A stretch of 18,596 bases of DNA from an uncultured Treponema sp. (lineage in GTDB: Bacteria; Spirochaetota; Spirochaetia; Treponematales; Treponemataceae). The translations under genes and the position numbers were made by a program. The notes under the pieces were generated by a model, which saw nothing but the letters and a program-made list of their open reading frames with translations, made no database searches and had not been told where the DNA came from. The DNA is taken from NCBI GenBank assembly GCA_947176045.1, contig CAMWPF010000006.1:1-18596 (forward strand). Reading direction: 5' to 3'. Below, in pieces: positions 7,051-17,100 of this stretch. Numbering within the stretch: position 1 is the stretch's first letter; each line of letters opens with the position of its first letter.

Positions 7051-7584
7051 CTAGTAGTTTGCGAGGAAGTACATTCCGAGGAGCATTGCGTTGCGGCATT
7101 TGTCCTCCGTCCAGTCCGGCTTCCGCGGAAGATTCTGGATGTACCACCAGAAGATTCCAAATTCCGGGTCGATGCGCAGGCAGTATTCGCAGAAGTCGTC
7201 GGATTTTGTCTGCTGTCCGAACATCAAGTACACCGCGTTCGCGATGATTTCCAAAAAATCGGAGTAGTGCGCCTGCCATGCCGTATAGCTGTCGCAGATT
7301 TTGTCCAGCTGAAAAAGAATCTGCTCTTTCAAAAGGATGTCCGACTTTTCAACCCATGTCTTTTGAATGAGGAGCTGGAGGTTGTGCTTGAAGCTTGTGA
7401 TCAGCTTTTTCTCGTCTTCGGCGGAAAGCGTGAAAAAGTCGCCGGAAAATCCGAACATCTGGGCGATTACGTTGATGTCCTCGGCGCCGCTTTCTGCCTG
7501 CGCCGTGAACGCCTCCACGGCAGAAACTGTTTTTGAATCTACAAAGCATTCCAGTATTTTTTTTACTTTTTCAGAGGTACCCAT
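7051..7584 (-). CDS. Unknown 177-residue protein, first gene of the proline operon
   Basis: I do not recognise a family. The product is a soluble protein, mostly helical by composition, with no signal peptide or clear membrane span. Its N-terminal part (1-60) is acidic, with FGFSGDFFTLSAEDEKK at 44-60. A central helical part (about 62-125) includes KHNLQLLIQKTWVEKSD. The C-terminal part is aromatic and contains FCEYCLRIDPEFGIFWWYIQ at 131-150, with a Cys-x-x-Cys pair (132, 135). The frame is strongly coding and its stop lies 16 nt before proA. Near-consensus promoter elements end 6 nt before its ATG, and no Shine-Dalgarno precedes it. Position suggests a role tied to proline synthesis or merely co-transcription. 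No nucleic-acid-binding motif is evident. Confidence 0.8.
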   Translation of the reverse strand: MGTSEKVKKILECFVDSKTVSAVEAFTAQAESGAEDINVIAQMFGFSGDFFTLSAEDEKKLITSFKHNLQLLIQKTWVEKSDILLKEQILFQLDKICDSYTAWQAHYSDFLEIIANAVYLMFGQQTKSDDFCEYCLRIDPEFGIFWWYIQNLPRKPDWTEDKCRNAMLLGMYFLANY

Positions 7585-7590
7585 GCCGCA

Positions 7591-7619
7591 ATCATATATT
7601 TTTATTATTTTTTTGGCAA
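7591..7619 (-). promoter_or_regulatory. Promoter of the unknown gene-proA-proB-proC operon
   Basis: On the minus strand, TTGCCA (7619-7614), a 17-nt A/T-only spacer and TATGAT (7596-7591) form a strong sigma-70-type promoter. Only 6 nt separate the -10 box from the ATG at 7584, so the message should be leaderless. No other promoter is obvious before proA. Confidence 0.65.
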
Positions 7620-7717
7620 CTGGTGCCGTTCCGCCGGATTCTGCCGCCTTCTGTTCCTGATTAAATGAAGTGGAGAAATCAGCAAAGTGTGCCGAAAATT
7701 AGTTATAGTAAAAAGAT

Positions 7718-7738
7718 GTGCAAATTGTGCTTTTGCAC
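7718..7738. repeat. Inverted repeat upstream of the giant-gene promoter
   Basis: GTGCAAA (7718-7724) and TTTGCAC (7732-7738) form a 7-bp perfect inverted repeat around 7 nt. It ends 23 bp before the -35 box at 7762, between two divergent promoters, which suits a regulator-binding site. No gene ends upstream on this strand, so it is not a terminator. Confidence 0.45.
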
Positions 7739-7743
7739 TTGAC

Positions 7744-7789
7744 TTTTTATTAAAAATAAATTTGACAATCTGGGGATTTGATTTACAAT
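7744..7789 (+). promoter_or_regulatory. Strong promoter with UP-like A/T tract for the giant lipoprotein gene
   Basis: TTGACA (7762-7767), a 16-nt spacer and TACAAT (7784-7789) are preceded by 18 bases of pure A/T (7744-7761), which include the palindrome TTTTTA-T-TAAAAA. Such a tract just upstream of the -35 box resembles an UP element. Transcription should start near 7796, leaving a leader of about 315 nt before the lipoprotein ATG. Confidence 0.6.
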
Positions 7790-7802
7790 AATTTCGGAAC
7801 GG

Positions 7803-7964
7803 ATGAGAAAGTCTTCTGTCGAATTATATTTCCTGTGCTGCTTTGTTTTATCTCCAAACTGTTCAATAATACTATTTGATGAAAATGAACGGTTGGTGCC
7901 GCCTTCGAAAATGAATGCGGCAGATTATGCGCGACACGACACGCCGCGCATATATATAGAATAG
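7803..7964 (+). CDS. Possible 53-residue leader ORF, in frame with the giant lipoprotein
   Basis: ATG at 7803 to TAG at 7962-7964. The product starts MRKSS and has a partly hydrophobic stretch LYFLCCFVLSPNCSIILF (about 8-25), then a polar tail. No Shine-Dalgarno precedes it, but the ATG is 13 nt after the -10 box, the same spacing as in the SLBB gene. It is in the same frame as the lipoprotein, and no further stop occurs between 7965 and 8112. It could be a leader peptide, a remnant of an older N-terminus, or chance. I recognise no homologue. Confidence 0.25.
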   Translation: MRKSSVELYFLCCFVLSPNCSIILFDENERLVPPSKMNAADYARHDTPRIYIE

Positions 7965-8100
7965 GACGGTTTTTGCGGAAGCCGTTCTCATTGCCGGCTG
8001 CCTTTCTGCGGATTGAGGCAGGAGGACGGCCGCCTTATTGCATATATATCTTCCGGCGCTGCCTTTGGAATGCTGAGCTGGATGCTGCGGACGAAGAAAA

Positions 8101-8107
8101 GGGGGAG
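8101..8107 (+). promoter_or_regulatory. Ribosome-binding site fixing the giant lipoprotein start
   Basis: GGGGGAG lies 4 nt before the ATG at 8112. In-frame ATGs at 8070 and 8082 lack such a site and would only lengthen the segment before the signal peptide, so 8112 is preferred. Confidence 0.7.
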
Positions 8108-8111
8108 CTGT

Positions 8112-11100
8112 ATGGCTGGTTTTAAAATTCGGAATGTCTTTATTTTGGGCGGATTTGCCGCGTTCCTTGCAGGGCTTTTTGTCATTTCCTGCGATGTCGG
8201 CCTCGGCTCATCGGTTGATACCCAGCCTCCGACGCTTGCCATTGATTATCCTCCCGTCGCGGCGGTTGTGCGCGGCGGATTCATGCTGTCCGGAACCTGC
8301 GAGGACGACAAGGGCGTCGCTTCGGTGACCGTTTCAATCGTGGACGGGGAAAACAAGCCCGTCGGCGAGCCGCGTATGGCCGAGATTGCGGACGGCCGGT
8401 GGACTGTCGATATAAACGAACAGGAGCTTGAATCCGGCTCGTATGAGCTGCCCGACGGCAAGTACACGTTCGCGGTCGTTGCAGAGGACGGCGCGGGGCG
8501 CAAGAGCGACAAGCTGGAGCGCACGCTGGAAATAGACAACACCTTTCCAGTCTTCATCATCAAGAATCCGGGAACCACCAACAAGGACAGCCCCGCCGCC
8601 TTCGGCTCGTCGTTCAAAGTCGTCGGCCTGATGGCGGAAGACCATGATGTTTCAAAAATGATTGTAACTGTCTACGACGCGTCAGGCGCCATACAGTTTG
8701 ACGAATGGACGGAAGAGCTTGTTGAAACCGCCGGCGGCACCGAAGTTACGTTCGCACGGTACGACAAGGCTCCCGCCGCTGATGACGATTTGTATAAGCA
8801 CTATGCAGCCATTTATGATGTGGGCAGGGGAGGGGATCAATTTTACTCCTGCACGGTGACGGTCATGGATTCCGCGAAGGAGTACCGTATGCCGGAAACT
8901 GGCGCGCCGTCCAGCGAGGATGGAAACACAAGCCTCGCGCACTTCCTGTATGACGATGTGTATGAAAAGTATATGAGCGCGCTGAGCGAAAGCCGGCTCT
9001 CTGTGGGCGACATCAAAAAGATTCTCAACGGAACGGTCGGCGCCGCTTCATCTGCGGACGATGAGGAGGCCGGCCGCGCCTCCGTACCCATCAGCGACGC
9101 GGATGCGAAGGGTCTTGCGGAGGAATTGAAGAAGCTTCTCACGGACACTTCTGAGGCGCGGCTGCAGTTCAAGTTGAACAAGGACGCGAACCCGACATGG
9201 GAGGTCATGGGCTACAATGTGGACTCGGATACGCTCGCGTTCGATTCGAACACTGGCTCGAAAGGCGGAAAGGTTACGTTCAAGGCGTCGATGGGTCTTG
9301 ATGAAACCTACTTCTATCCGAGAGAGCTCAAGCTGTACCTGTTCGGACCGCATACTGCCGAAGATATTGCAAATAATTGGAAGGAAATGTACGGCGATGC
9401 GGACGCTTGGTATGACGGGCGGATCGATGCCGCTAAGAAGGTGTACACGGGACCGGATGAAGAACTGCTCGCGATGGAGGCGAAGGCGTGGCTGCTGTAC
9501 GACGGCGGGACGCAGGATCCGAACGCATCTTCTACGGGAGAATTTACGACGAGCATCGTCCTGCCGACAATTACGGCGGACAAGCAGTACATATTCGCGG
9601 CGTCCGGCGCAGATATGGACGGGCTTGATTTTGTTCCGTCGACGGGATGCTACGGCTTTGTGGGCGTTGCGTCGGGAACGCCGCCGACGATTTCCATATC
9701 CAACGTATGTGGTAATGCCGCGCCGAAAGTTGTTACGACGGTCGTAGGTCCGGATGTTCCATTTGTCATCAAGGGCACTGCGAACGGACGCGGATCTACG
9801 ATTGAAGAGGTTACCTATGAAGTCACGGTGTATGATGAAAGCGACGGCAACCGTGTGGTCGGAACTGTCTCGGGCACCCTTGACGCTTTGAAGGGAAAGG
9901 AAGACGGAAGCTGGGAATTCAATATTGCAGGCGGAGCGGGCTACGCAGGCTGCAAGCCTGTGTCCGGCAAAATGTACAAGTACTCCACCGTTGTCTATGT
10001 CTCCAATTCCGCGGGACTTTCGTCGCAAGACAATGCAGACTTGCGCGTGGACGCTGTGGATCCCGTGCCGCGCATTGCCAGCGTGTCTCCTGTCGCAGGA
10101 ACAAGGTTGTTCTCAGGGCGCGACATGAACGTCGTGAATGGAGAAATTCTCATCGCCATAAGCGTTTCTGATGCGAACCTTTCCGGCTCGAAGCTCAAGT
10201 ACCGCATCTCTGAACCAGAGGAAAGTCTGGAAGACGATGAAGAATGGTGTGAAACGGAATATTTCTTCGGCGAGAACGACACGTATGTTGAAAATATCCG
10301 CATAAACACTACGGAATATGATGACGAAAAGAAACTTGAACTTATGCTCGAGGCTGAGGACGCCGCAGGAAATATAGGAAAGAGCGGCATTTTGCCGCTG
10401 TATATCAGTCAGGAATCAGACAGACCGCTCGTTGCGTCTGAGACAAGCGACACGCTTTCTTCGAACGACATTGCGCCGAACAAGAACTTGTTCGGCGTTA
10501 CCAGCAACAACATTTTCAAGGCGACGGTTACGGACGACGACGGAATAGGTTCGCTCACACTGGTGTTGAAGAAACAGAATAGTGAGCAGGTGGATGGTAC
10601 GGAAACGTTTGCCGACGCCGTAGGCAAGACAAGCTACAGTCTGTCCTACAAGCTTCCGGAGCAGGAAGGCAAGTATACGGTTGAGATTACCGTCCGGGAC
10701 AACCAGTATGCGGACAATCTTTCTGATGAAGTGAAAGGCTTCCGCTCAAATTCATATATATACAACATCGGAATCGACTCCGCCAATCCGACGCTTGAAT
10801 TCACAACGACAAACCGCGCGAATACGCGCGCCAGTGAAGATAAAGTTGTACAAGGCAATGCGGGCGATTCAAGCGGCATCAAGTCCATCAAGCGGTATAC
10901 GACAGTCAGTGATGCAGACTCTGCCGCAACCGGTGATTTGGATGCTTCATGGCCGGCAGAGGACGGCAAAATCCGCATCAATGTCGGCGATGCGCTCGTC
11001 GGAGCTACGAACATCTCATGGACTGATAAGATAAGCACGGACATTCTTACTAAAGGAAGCGGCCGCCGCAGATATATTGTCGAGGATATGTACGGCAATA

Positions 11101-14100
11101 CGACGGCGATGGACTTCATCTACTATGTTGACAGCATACTTCCAGTAATCAAAACGGTGGGAGAAATTCCTCCTTTCATAAACGGTACAAACATTTACCA
11201 AATAACAGGAACGGCCTTTGATACGGACGATAAGGCGATAGATGATAACCCCAACAATCCCGAAGCGAAGGACATTGAATGCGTCCGCTATAAGATTGAA
11301 AAGAAGGATGTTCTTGTAGAGACAGCGACCGGCGAAGATACGGGTGACGCATCATATACATATTATAAGGACGCAGCAGAATGGACGGACATGGTAATTC
11401 CCACCATCAAATCGGACGGAACGAGAGAGTGGAAGGCAACAATCAATTTGTCTGGAAATGGTGATGGCGACTACATAGTGTACTTTGCGGCATTCGACGC
11501 GGCGGGCAACCAGTCCAAGGCGATTGCGATTGCCGATGCGTCTGAAAGGGCGCTTCCTGCTACGCAGTACGCGTTCACGAATGATACAGAGGCGCCGGAG
11601 GTTGCGTTTGCCAGATTTGAAAAGGATGATGGCAGCACTGAAGCAGAAGCACTGAGCGGAGCATCAGTATCGCTTTCTAAAAAGTATACAGGAAAGATCA
11701 AGGGAACGATACAAGATGACAATTTGGCTTCGTTGAAAGTAACAGGAACGAAGATCGGGGCTTCGGGATCTAAAAAAATCGACGGGGATCTTATTGATAA
11801 GGTACTTGCAGCTGGCGGTACATCCTGGGAATATGGGCTTGAATGTGGAAGCTATACGCTTACCTTTACGGCGACTGATAAGGCTGGCAATACGGGCGAT
11901 CCAATCACCCTCAGCGCTGTAATTGACGATACTCCTCCAAAAGTGGTGCTTGATAAGTCGCAGCATACAACTCAGTCTGTAAATGTAAGCCGCATGACGC
12001 TTAACGTCCTTGTGAATGATTGCGGTGATGCGGGCGACGCGTATTCGGGCGGAATCGATGCTGTAACGGCGACGATTGGTGGTGCCTCAGTGAGACTTGC
12101 AGATTCAGGGGAATCGACAGATGAAGAAGGCAATAAAAATGCTGGCGGCAAGTGGAAGCGGTACTTTGGTACAGTTGATTTTGGACAAGGCGAGAATGAC
12201 GTTGTTGTTGCTGTCACGGATAAAGTAGGCAATAGTGTTGGAGAAACATATCGATTTTCAGTAGATTCGGAAGCGCCGAAAATTACGAATTTTGAGTACA
12301 AGGATTCTGGTGCTGAAGAATCTGCGTACGGCGGCCTGAAAGTCGCATATAAAGGTTCTGTAAACGTTCGCTTCACGGTGGAAGAGACGAACTTGGGCAG
12401 CGTGACGGTGACTGACGGTGGAACTACGGCGAAAGTGTCAGTGCCGGCGGACGGATGGGGTTCGGGTGAACATCAAGACAGCAACCTCACGCTCACAGCC
12501 AATGGCGACGGAACATACATATGCATATATACGCTGTCCGGCGAGGGAGCCCATACGTTGAAAATCGAGGCGGTAGACGCGGCGGGAAATATAGGCTCTG
12601 CATCAAGCGGCGAGGTTGTAATTGATGGAACTGCTCCCTTAGCTTTGTTTAATCTTGCTGCTGAAAGCAGCAATCCGTCGGACAGCTGGAGCAAATCCAA
12701 CGAGCCGACCATGCAGGTCCTTGTATCTGACAGCGGCAGCGGCATACAGTCGGTTGAATACACTGTAGGCAATGTAACCGACTCCATGGAGGCGGGCGGA
12801 AAGCGGAATGAATCCGGCGGAACGAGCGGCACGCTTGACTATACAGTGTACTCCGCGCCGTTGTCGCTTGCCGATGGAGAACATAAAGTAACCGTTGTAG
12901 CAAAAGATTTTGCTGGAAATCAGAGAGAACTTTCAGCTGCATACAAGATAGACACCAAGGCGCCGACGTTGGAGGTTTCACTTGGAGGCGAATCCAAGTT
13001 GATAACCAAAGATAATATAACGTTTATAATAAGCGCAAGTGACGATTCTGCGGCCGATGGTATAAACACCAGCGGACTTGTGGAACCACCGACCGTTTCC
13101 ATTACGTATGGAGGGACAACCCTTGATGCTCCAACTGTTATGAGTACAGGTGATGGATTGTGGTCATGCACAATTCTAAGGAGTGATGATGACTACATCA
13201 ATAAAAATCTGAAAGTTGCGTTCACCGCACAAGACAACGCGGGCAACACAGCGTCGGAAGTGCGGGATGTCCTCATAGATACAGTGGCTCCGGCGATTGA
13301 GATTCACCCCGAGTATACTGCCGCATGGAATAATACAGGTGTGCTTCAAATCAAGGTGCTGCTTCCTGTGGATGATATGAGCGGTATAGAAGAAGTATGG
13401 TTTAGCGCTTCTGATGCAGGAGGCCCCGAAAAAGTGGGATTGGCGATGGGCAGTACGAAGACGTCTAATGGTATCACATACAGGGAGTGGACCGCAGTTG
13501 TTGAGGTTTCGGACGGCCGGCATGGTTTTAAAATACAGTCGGTAGATGCCGCGGGCAATGAGGATAGTAAAACCTTTATATACAACGTAGACAAGACCGC
13601 GCCAAAGATAACAGAACTTTTACCAGATACGAAAAGCATCAACGCCGAAACGGAGGAGGTCGTGCTGACGGTGAAGGCGGAGGATCCTCAGCCGGATGGC
13701 AAGGAAGGTGTGGATGTAAGCGGGATTCCTTCTGATTCTTCATGGAAAGTTAAGGTTGCAAACCAGGACGTTCCTGCCGAGCATATTACCACTTCGGTGG
13801 CTGATGACGGAACTGCAACGATTAAAATAAAGAATGCAAAAGATGATGATGGCAAGCCTCTCGTCTTTATCGGCAGCCCCAGCATAATTTCCGTAACGGT
13901 GAAAGATACTGCTGGAAATGAATCGCTGGCAGAGACAATCACTATCAATTCTGATACAGAGCTTCCGACGATTACAATCAACAAGCTGCCGGCAGCCGAT
14001 TCTACTGACATAAAGCTCAATAAGGTTGCAGTGATTTCTGGAACAATTAAGGACAACAGTTCGGTGTATATCGGTGAGCCAGGAGACGCCAAGCGTCCTG

Positions 14101-17100
14101 TTCTGGAGGTGTCTGCGGATAATAATGAATGGAAGAAAATTTCTGAAATAGATTTCTCCGGCGCCGGAACGAGCGTCTCATGGTCTGCGGAAATTGATAC
14201 GGAGGATTTTTATAAGGAAACTGCCGCAGCCGGAAATTTGTATGTGCGCATGACTGCGCATGATACGGCGGGAAACGAGAGCGTTGGCGTTACATACGGC
14301 GGGGTGAATCAGGATAATGCACAGACCTATGTCGATCAGAATGACGACCGTCCGGTAATCAAGTTCTCCATGATGACCGAAACAGGCTGGTCTACCAGTA
14401 CCGGCAGCGTCGTCGGAACGATTACAGATGACGACAAGGCGGACGGCGAGATTGTAAAGGGGATGTGGTGGATAGATGCTTCCGCATATACTGATGGCAC
14501 ATTCCCAGAGATTGATGCGTCTGGCACTTTCAAGGATAACGGCTGGAATAAAGTCACTGTTGATGACATCGGCAGCTTTACCATCGACATGAGCGAAGGG
14601 TCTCAGGGTAAAAAGACACTGTATTTCTATGTCATCGACAACAAAAAAGAGGACTTCTGCAATAAAAACGGCGCCTTGCTGAGGCCGTATTTCCAGTACA
14701 AAGATACGACAGATAAGAAGGACAGTGCAAATGGAGTCTCATTCTTTGTAGACACCGAACCGCCGAAGATTGTTTCTATTGCAGTTGCGTCCAGTAGCGG
14801 CGGTGAAAATGCGCCTGAGGATGTCTCCAATGCTGAGGGAGCTGAGTCCGTCTGGAAGGAAAAGCAGGGAACCGTCTTTGGAAAGACCGGCTATTTGTGG
14901 GTGAAGGTTGCAGTCGATGAGAATGTCTCCATGCCTGAAATGCCGCCTTCTGCTTCTCTTGAAGAAAAGAAGAATCCAGTCAATCTCAAGATTGACGGAA
15001 AGGTGTATACCGATTCATATAAAGCTATTAAAGAAGGTGGCAATGATCCGACGCTTTCCTCCTATTTCTTCGCAATTGATTTGGAAGACTATATCGAAAA
15101 AAACAATATCACGGTGGACGGCAATGTAGCCATTTCTGCAACTGCGTATGACGCTTCCGGGCTATCCGGCATGAATTCGCTGCAAATCAAACTGGACGTG
15201 TCTGCACCAGAGGTCTCCATCATCAGCCCGACCAAGGCTATCGGCGACGCGGTGATGGGCAAGACTGTAGTGCGCGGACTTGCCGCTGACAAGAACTATT
15301 CGTCAAATCTCAAGCTCCTGAAATGGGCGGTTCCAAAGAAAAAGGAAGGTGATTCCGGCTATGTCTACGACTGGACAACTTTCAACGAAGTTGAATCCAG
15401 CGGAACTGACCAAAAACCTGTTTCAACGTTGCAGGAGGCGGGAACCTATACAATTGAATTTACCAGCGAGACTAATACATCGGGCATTTTATACTATGTG
15501 CAGGAGGCCCAGGCCGCGGAGTTTGCTGTTACAGAATTTGTGGTCGTGGAGGATTCAAACGCTAAAAGCAATCCTGTGCTTGAAAAAGATGAAAGTTTCC
15601 TCAATGCAGTTTTTGGAGAGAGCAATCCAGCTCTGCTTGCCAATTATGCTGGCTACTTCAAGGTGCCGATTTCCTTCTATGCGGAAGACGATGTTGGAAA
15701 TGATGCCATAATTGAAGACTACATCATCGTAGACCGCGACGGCGGAAAGCCGCGTGTTGAAATCACTACGCCGGAACAGGGAAAGCGCGTTAGCGGTATA
15801 GTTACCGTATACGGTACAGCTACAGATGATGTTTCTGTCAAGGAAGTGCACGTTCAGGTTGATATGAACGATGATGGGGACTTCGATGGCGCCGACTACG
15901 ATTTGATTCAAGCACTTAAAGACACAGATGAATTTCAAACCTACTTGCGTGGGGACAGGAGTAATTGGTACTTGCTGGCGGACGGTACAAACAGCTGGAA
16001 GCTGGCTGTTCCTACTGGATACATACAGCACCCAGAACAAAGTTCGGAAGAAGATAAAAAAGACCCCTTATTGCGGGTTCGGGCGCAGGCATTTGACTAT
16101 GACGGCTATACTAGGGCTTGGTCGGCGCCGCATGAAGTTATTATTGACGACCAGGCTCCGCAAATCAAAAATGTGAAGCTCGTGCAATATGAGAATAATG
16201 TTACGCCGGGCATCGATAACAACTATATTGTGGAACGTGCGTATGTATCAGGAATGTACATTAGTTCCGCCGCTATAAGCACTGAATCGGATCAAAAGTG
16301 GTATTTGCGGTGCGAGGTGGAGGACAATGATGGAATTGACAATGTCGTTCTCGAAAAATTGAATTCCACCACATTTGCAGGAATCACTCTGGATAAAACA
16401 AAGCTTGACGAAATAGGAAGTGAATATCCCGAGAGTGCGGGAAATCCTAAGGGCTACGTTTTGAATATTCCTCTTATAAACAAGGATATGGACAAGTCCG
16501 GGCAGGTCTACTATAAGATTACAGCTACTGACAAAAATACTAACGGTATTGGTTCTGCCTCGGAAGTCATTTCAATCTATGTCGATAATGACGCGCCGGA
16601 AGTGTATAGGCAGGACGGAAGCATTGCATCAGGAACTGGACCCATCACAGATCTGCGCCTGCGTCCTAACGGCGATACAAAACAAGTGATAGGAACGGGT
16701 TCAGTTGCAATAACCAACAGCAACGGCGGCTTCGCGTTGGGCGATGAAATCGTAGAGCCGGCCAGCGGCTTGCGCGCCGTCGCGTTCTGGTTTGAACGTA
16801 AGGAGAATAATGGCACTGGGGGTGACCGCATCTATTGTCCGATGTTCAAAGATGGAAATAAAACGGTGCTTTCTACCACCAGAAACGAGGGAGATGTGTA
16901 CATCAATGATGACGGACTTCCTGCAATGCATGTGAAGGCGTCTTCGGATGTCAGAAATGATACAAAGGAATTCTCCTGCGGGCGGATTCCTACCGATTGG
17001 AGAACGTCGAACATACGTGTCGGCGGACTGATTAAAATTGCGGGCACCTATTGCCGCATTGAAAAGATAAATGGCGGCACCATCGAGCTTGATCAGGAAA

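Larger units (their letters stand above)
7797..8111 (+). other. Long 5' leader of the giant lipoprotein mRNA
   Basis: About 315 nt lie between the predicted transcription start and the ATG at 8112. The interval holds the small ORF at 7803-7964, a 6-bp inverted repeat TGCCGC/GCGGCA (7897-7902 and 7917-7922) inside that ORF, and the sequence GCATATATAT twice (7948-7957 and 8040-8049). No known riboswitch or RNA gene pattern was recognised. Confidence 0.4.

Noticed and set aside
7035..7160. Longer N-terminus for ProA
   Set aside because: It would overlap the upstream unknown gene by over 100 nt, and the family N-terminus begins at 7034.
7718..7738. Hairpin considered as an intrinsic terminator
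   Set aside because: No gene ends upstream on the plus strand, and on the minus strand it lies before the operon promoter; an operator role fits better.
7891..7930. T-arm-like sequence (CCTTCGAAAATG between TGCCGC and GCGGCA), checked as part of a tRNA
   Set aside because: No acceptor, D or anticodon stems could be matched around it.
8070..8111. Upstream in-frame ATGs (8070, 8082) as the giant lipoprotein start
   Set aside because: They lack a ribosome-binding site and would put a charged segment before an already complete signal peptide; GGGGGAG favours 8112. They cannot be fully excluded.
9048..10028. Minus-strand open frame (326 codons) opposite the giant lipoprotein, one of several such frames
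   Set aside because: Antisense shadow of a continuous plus-strand frame with module motifs; no start signals or recognisable domains.
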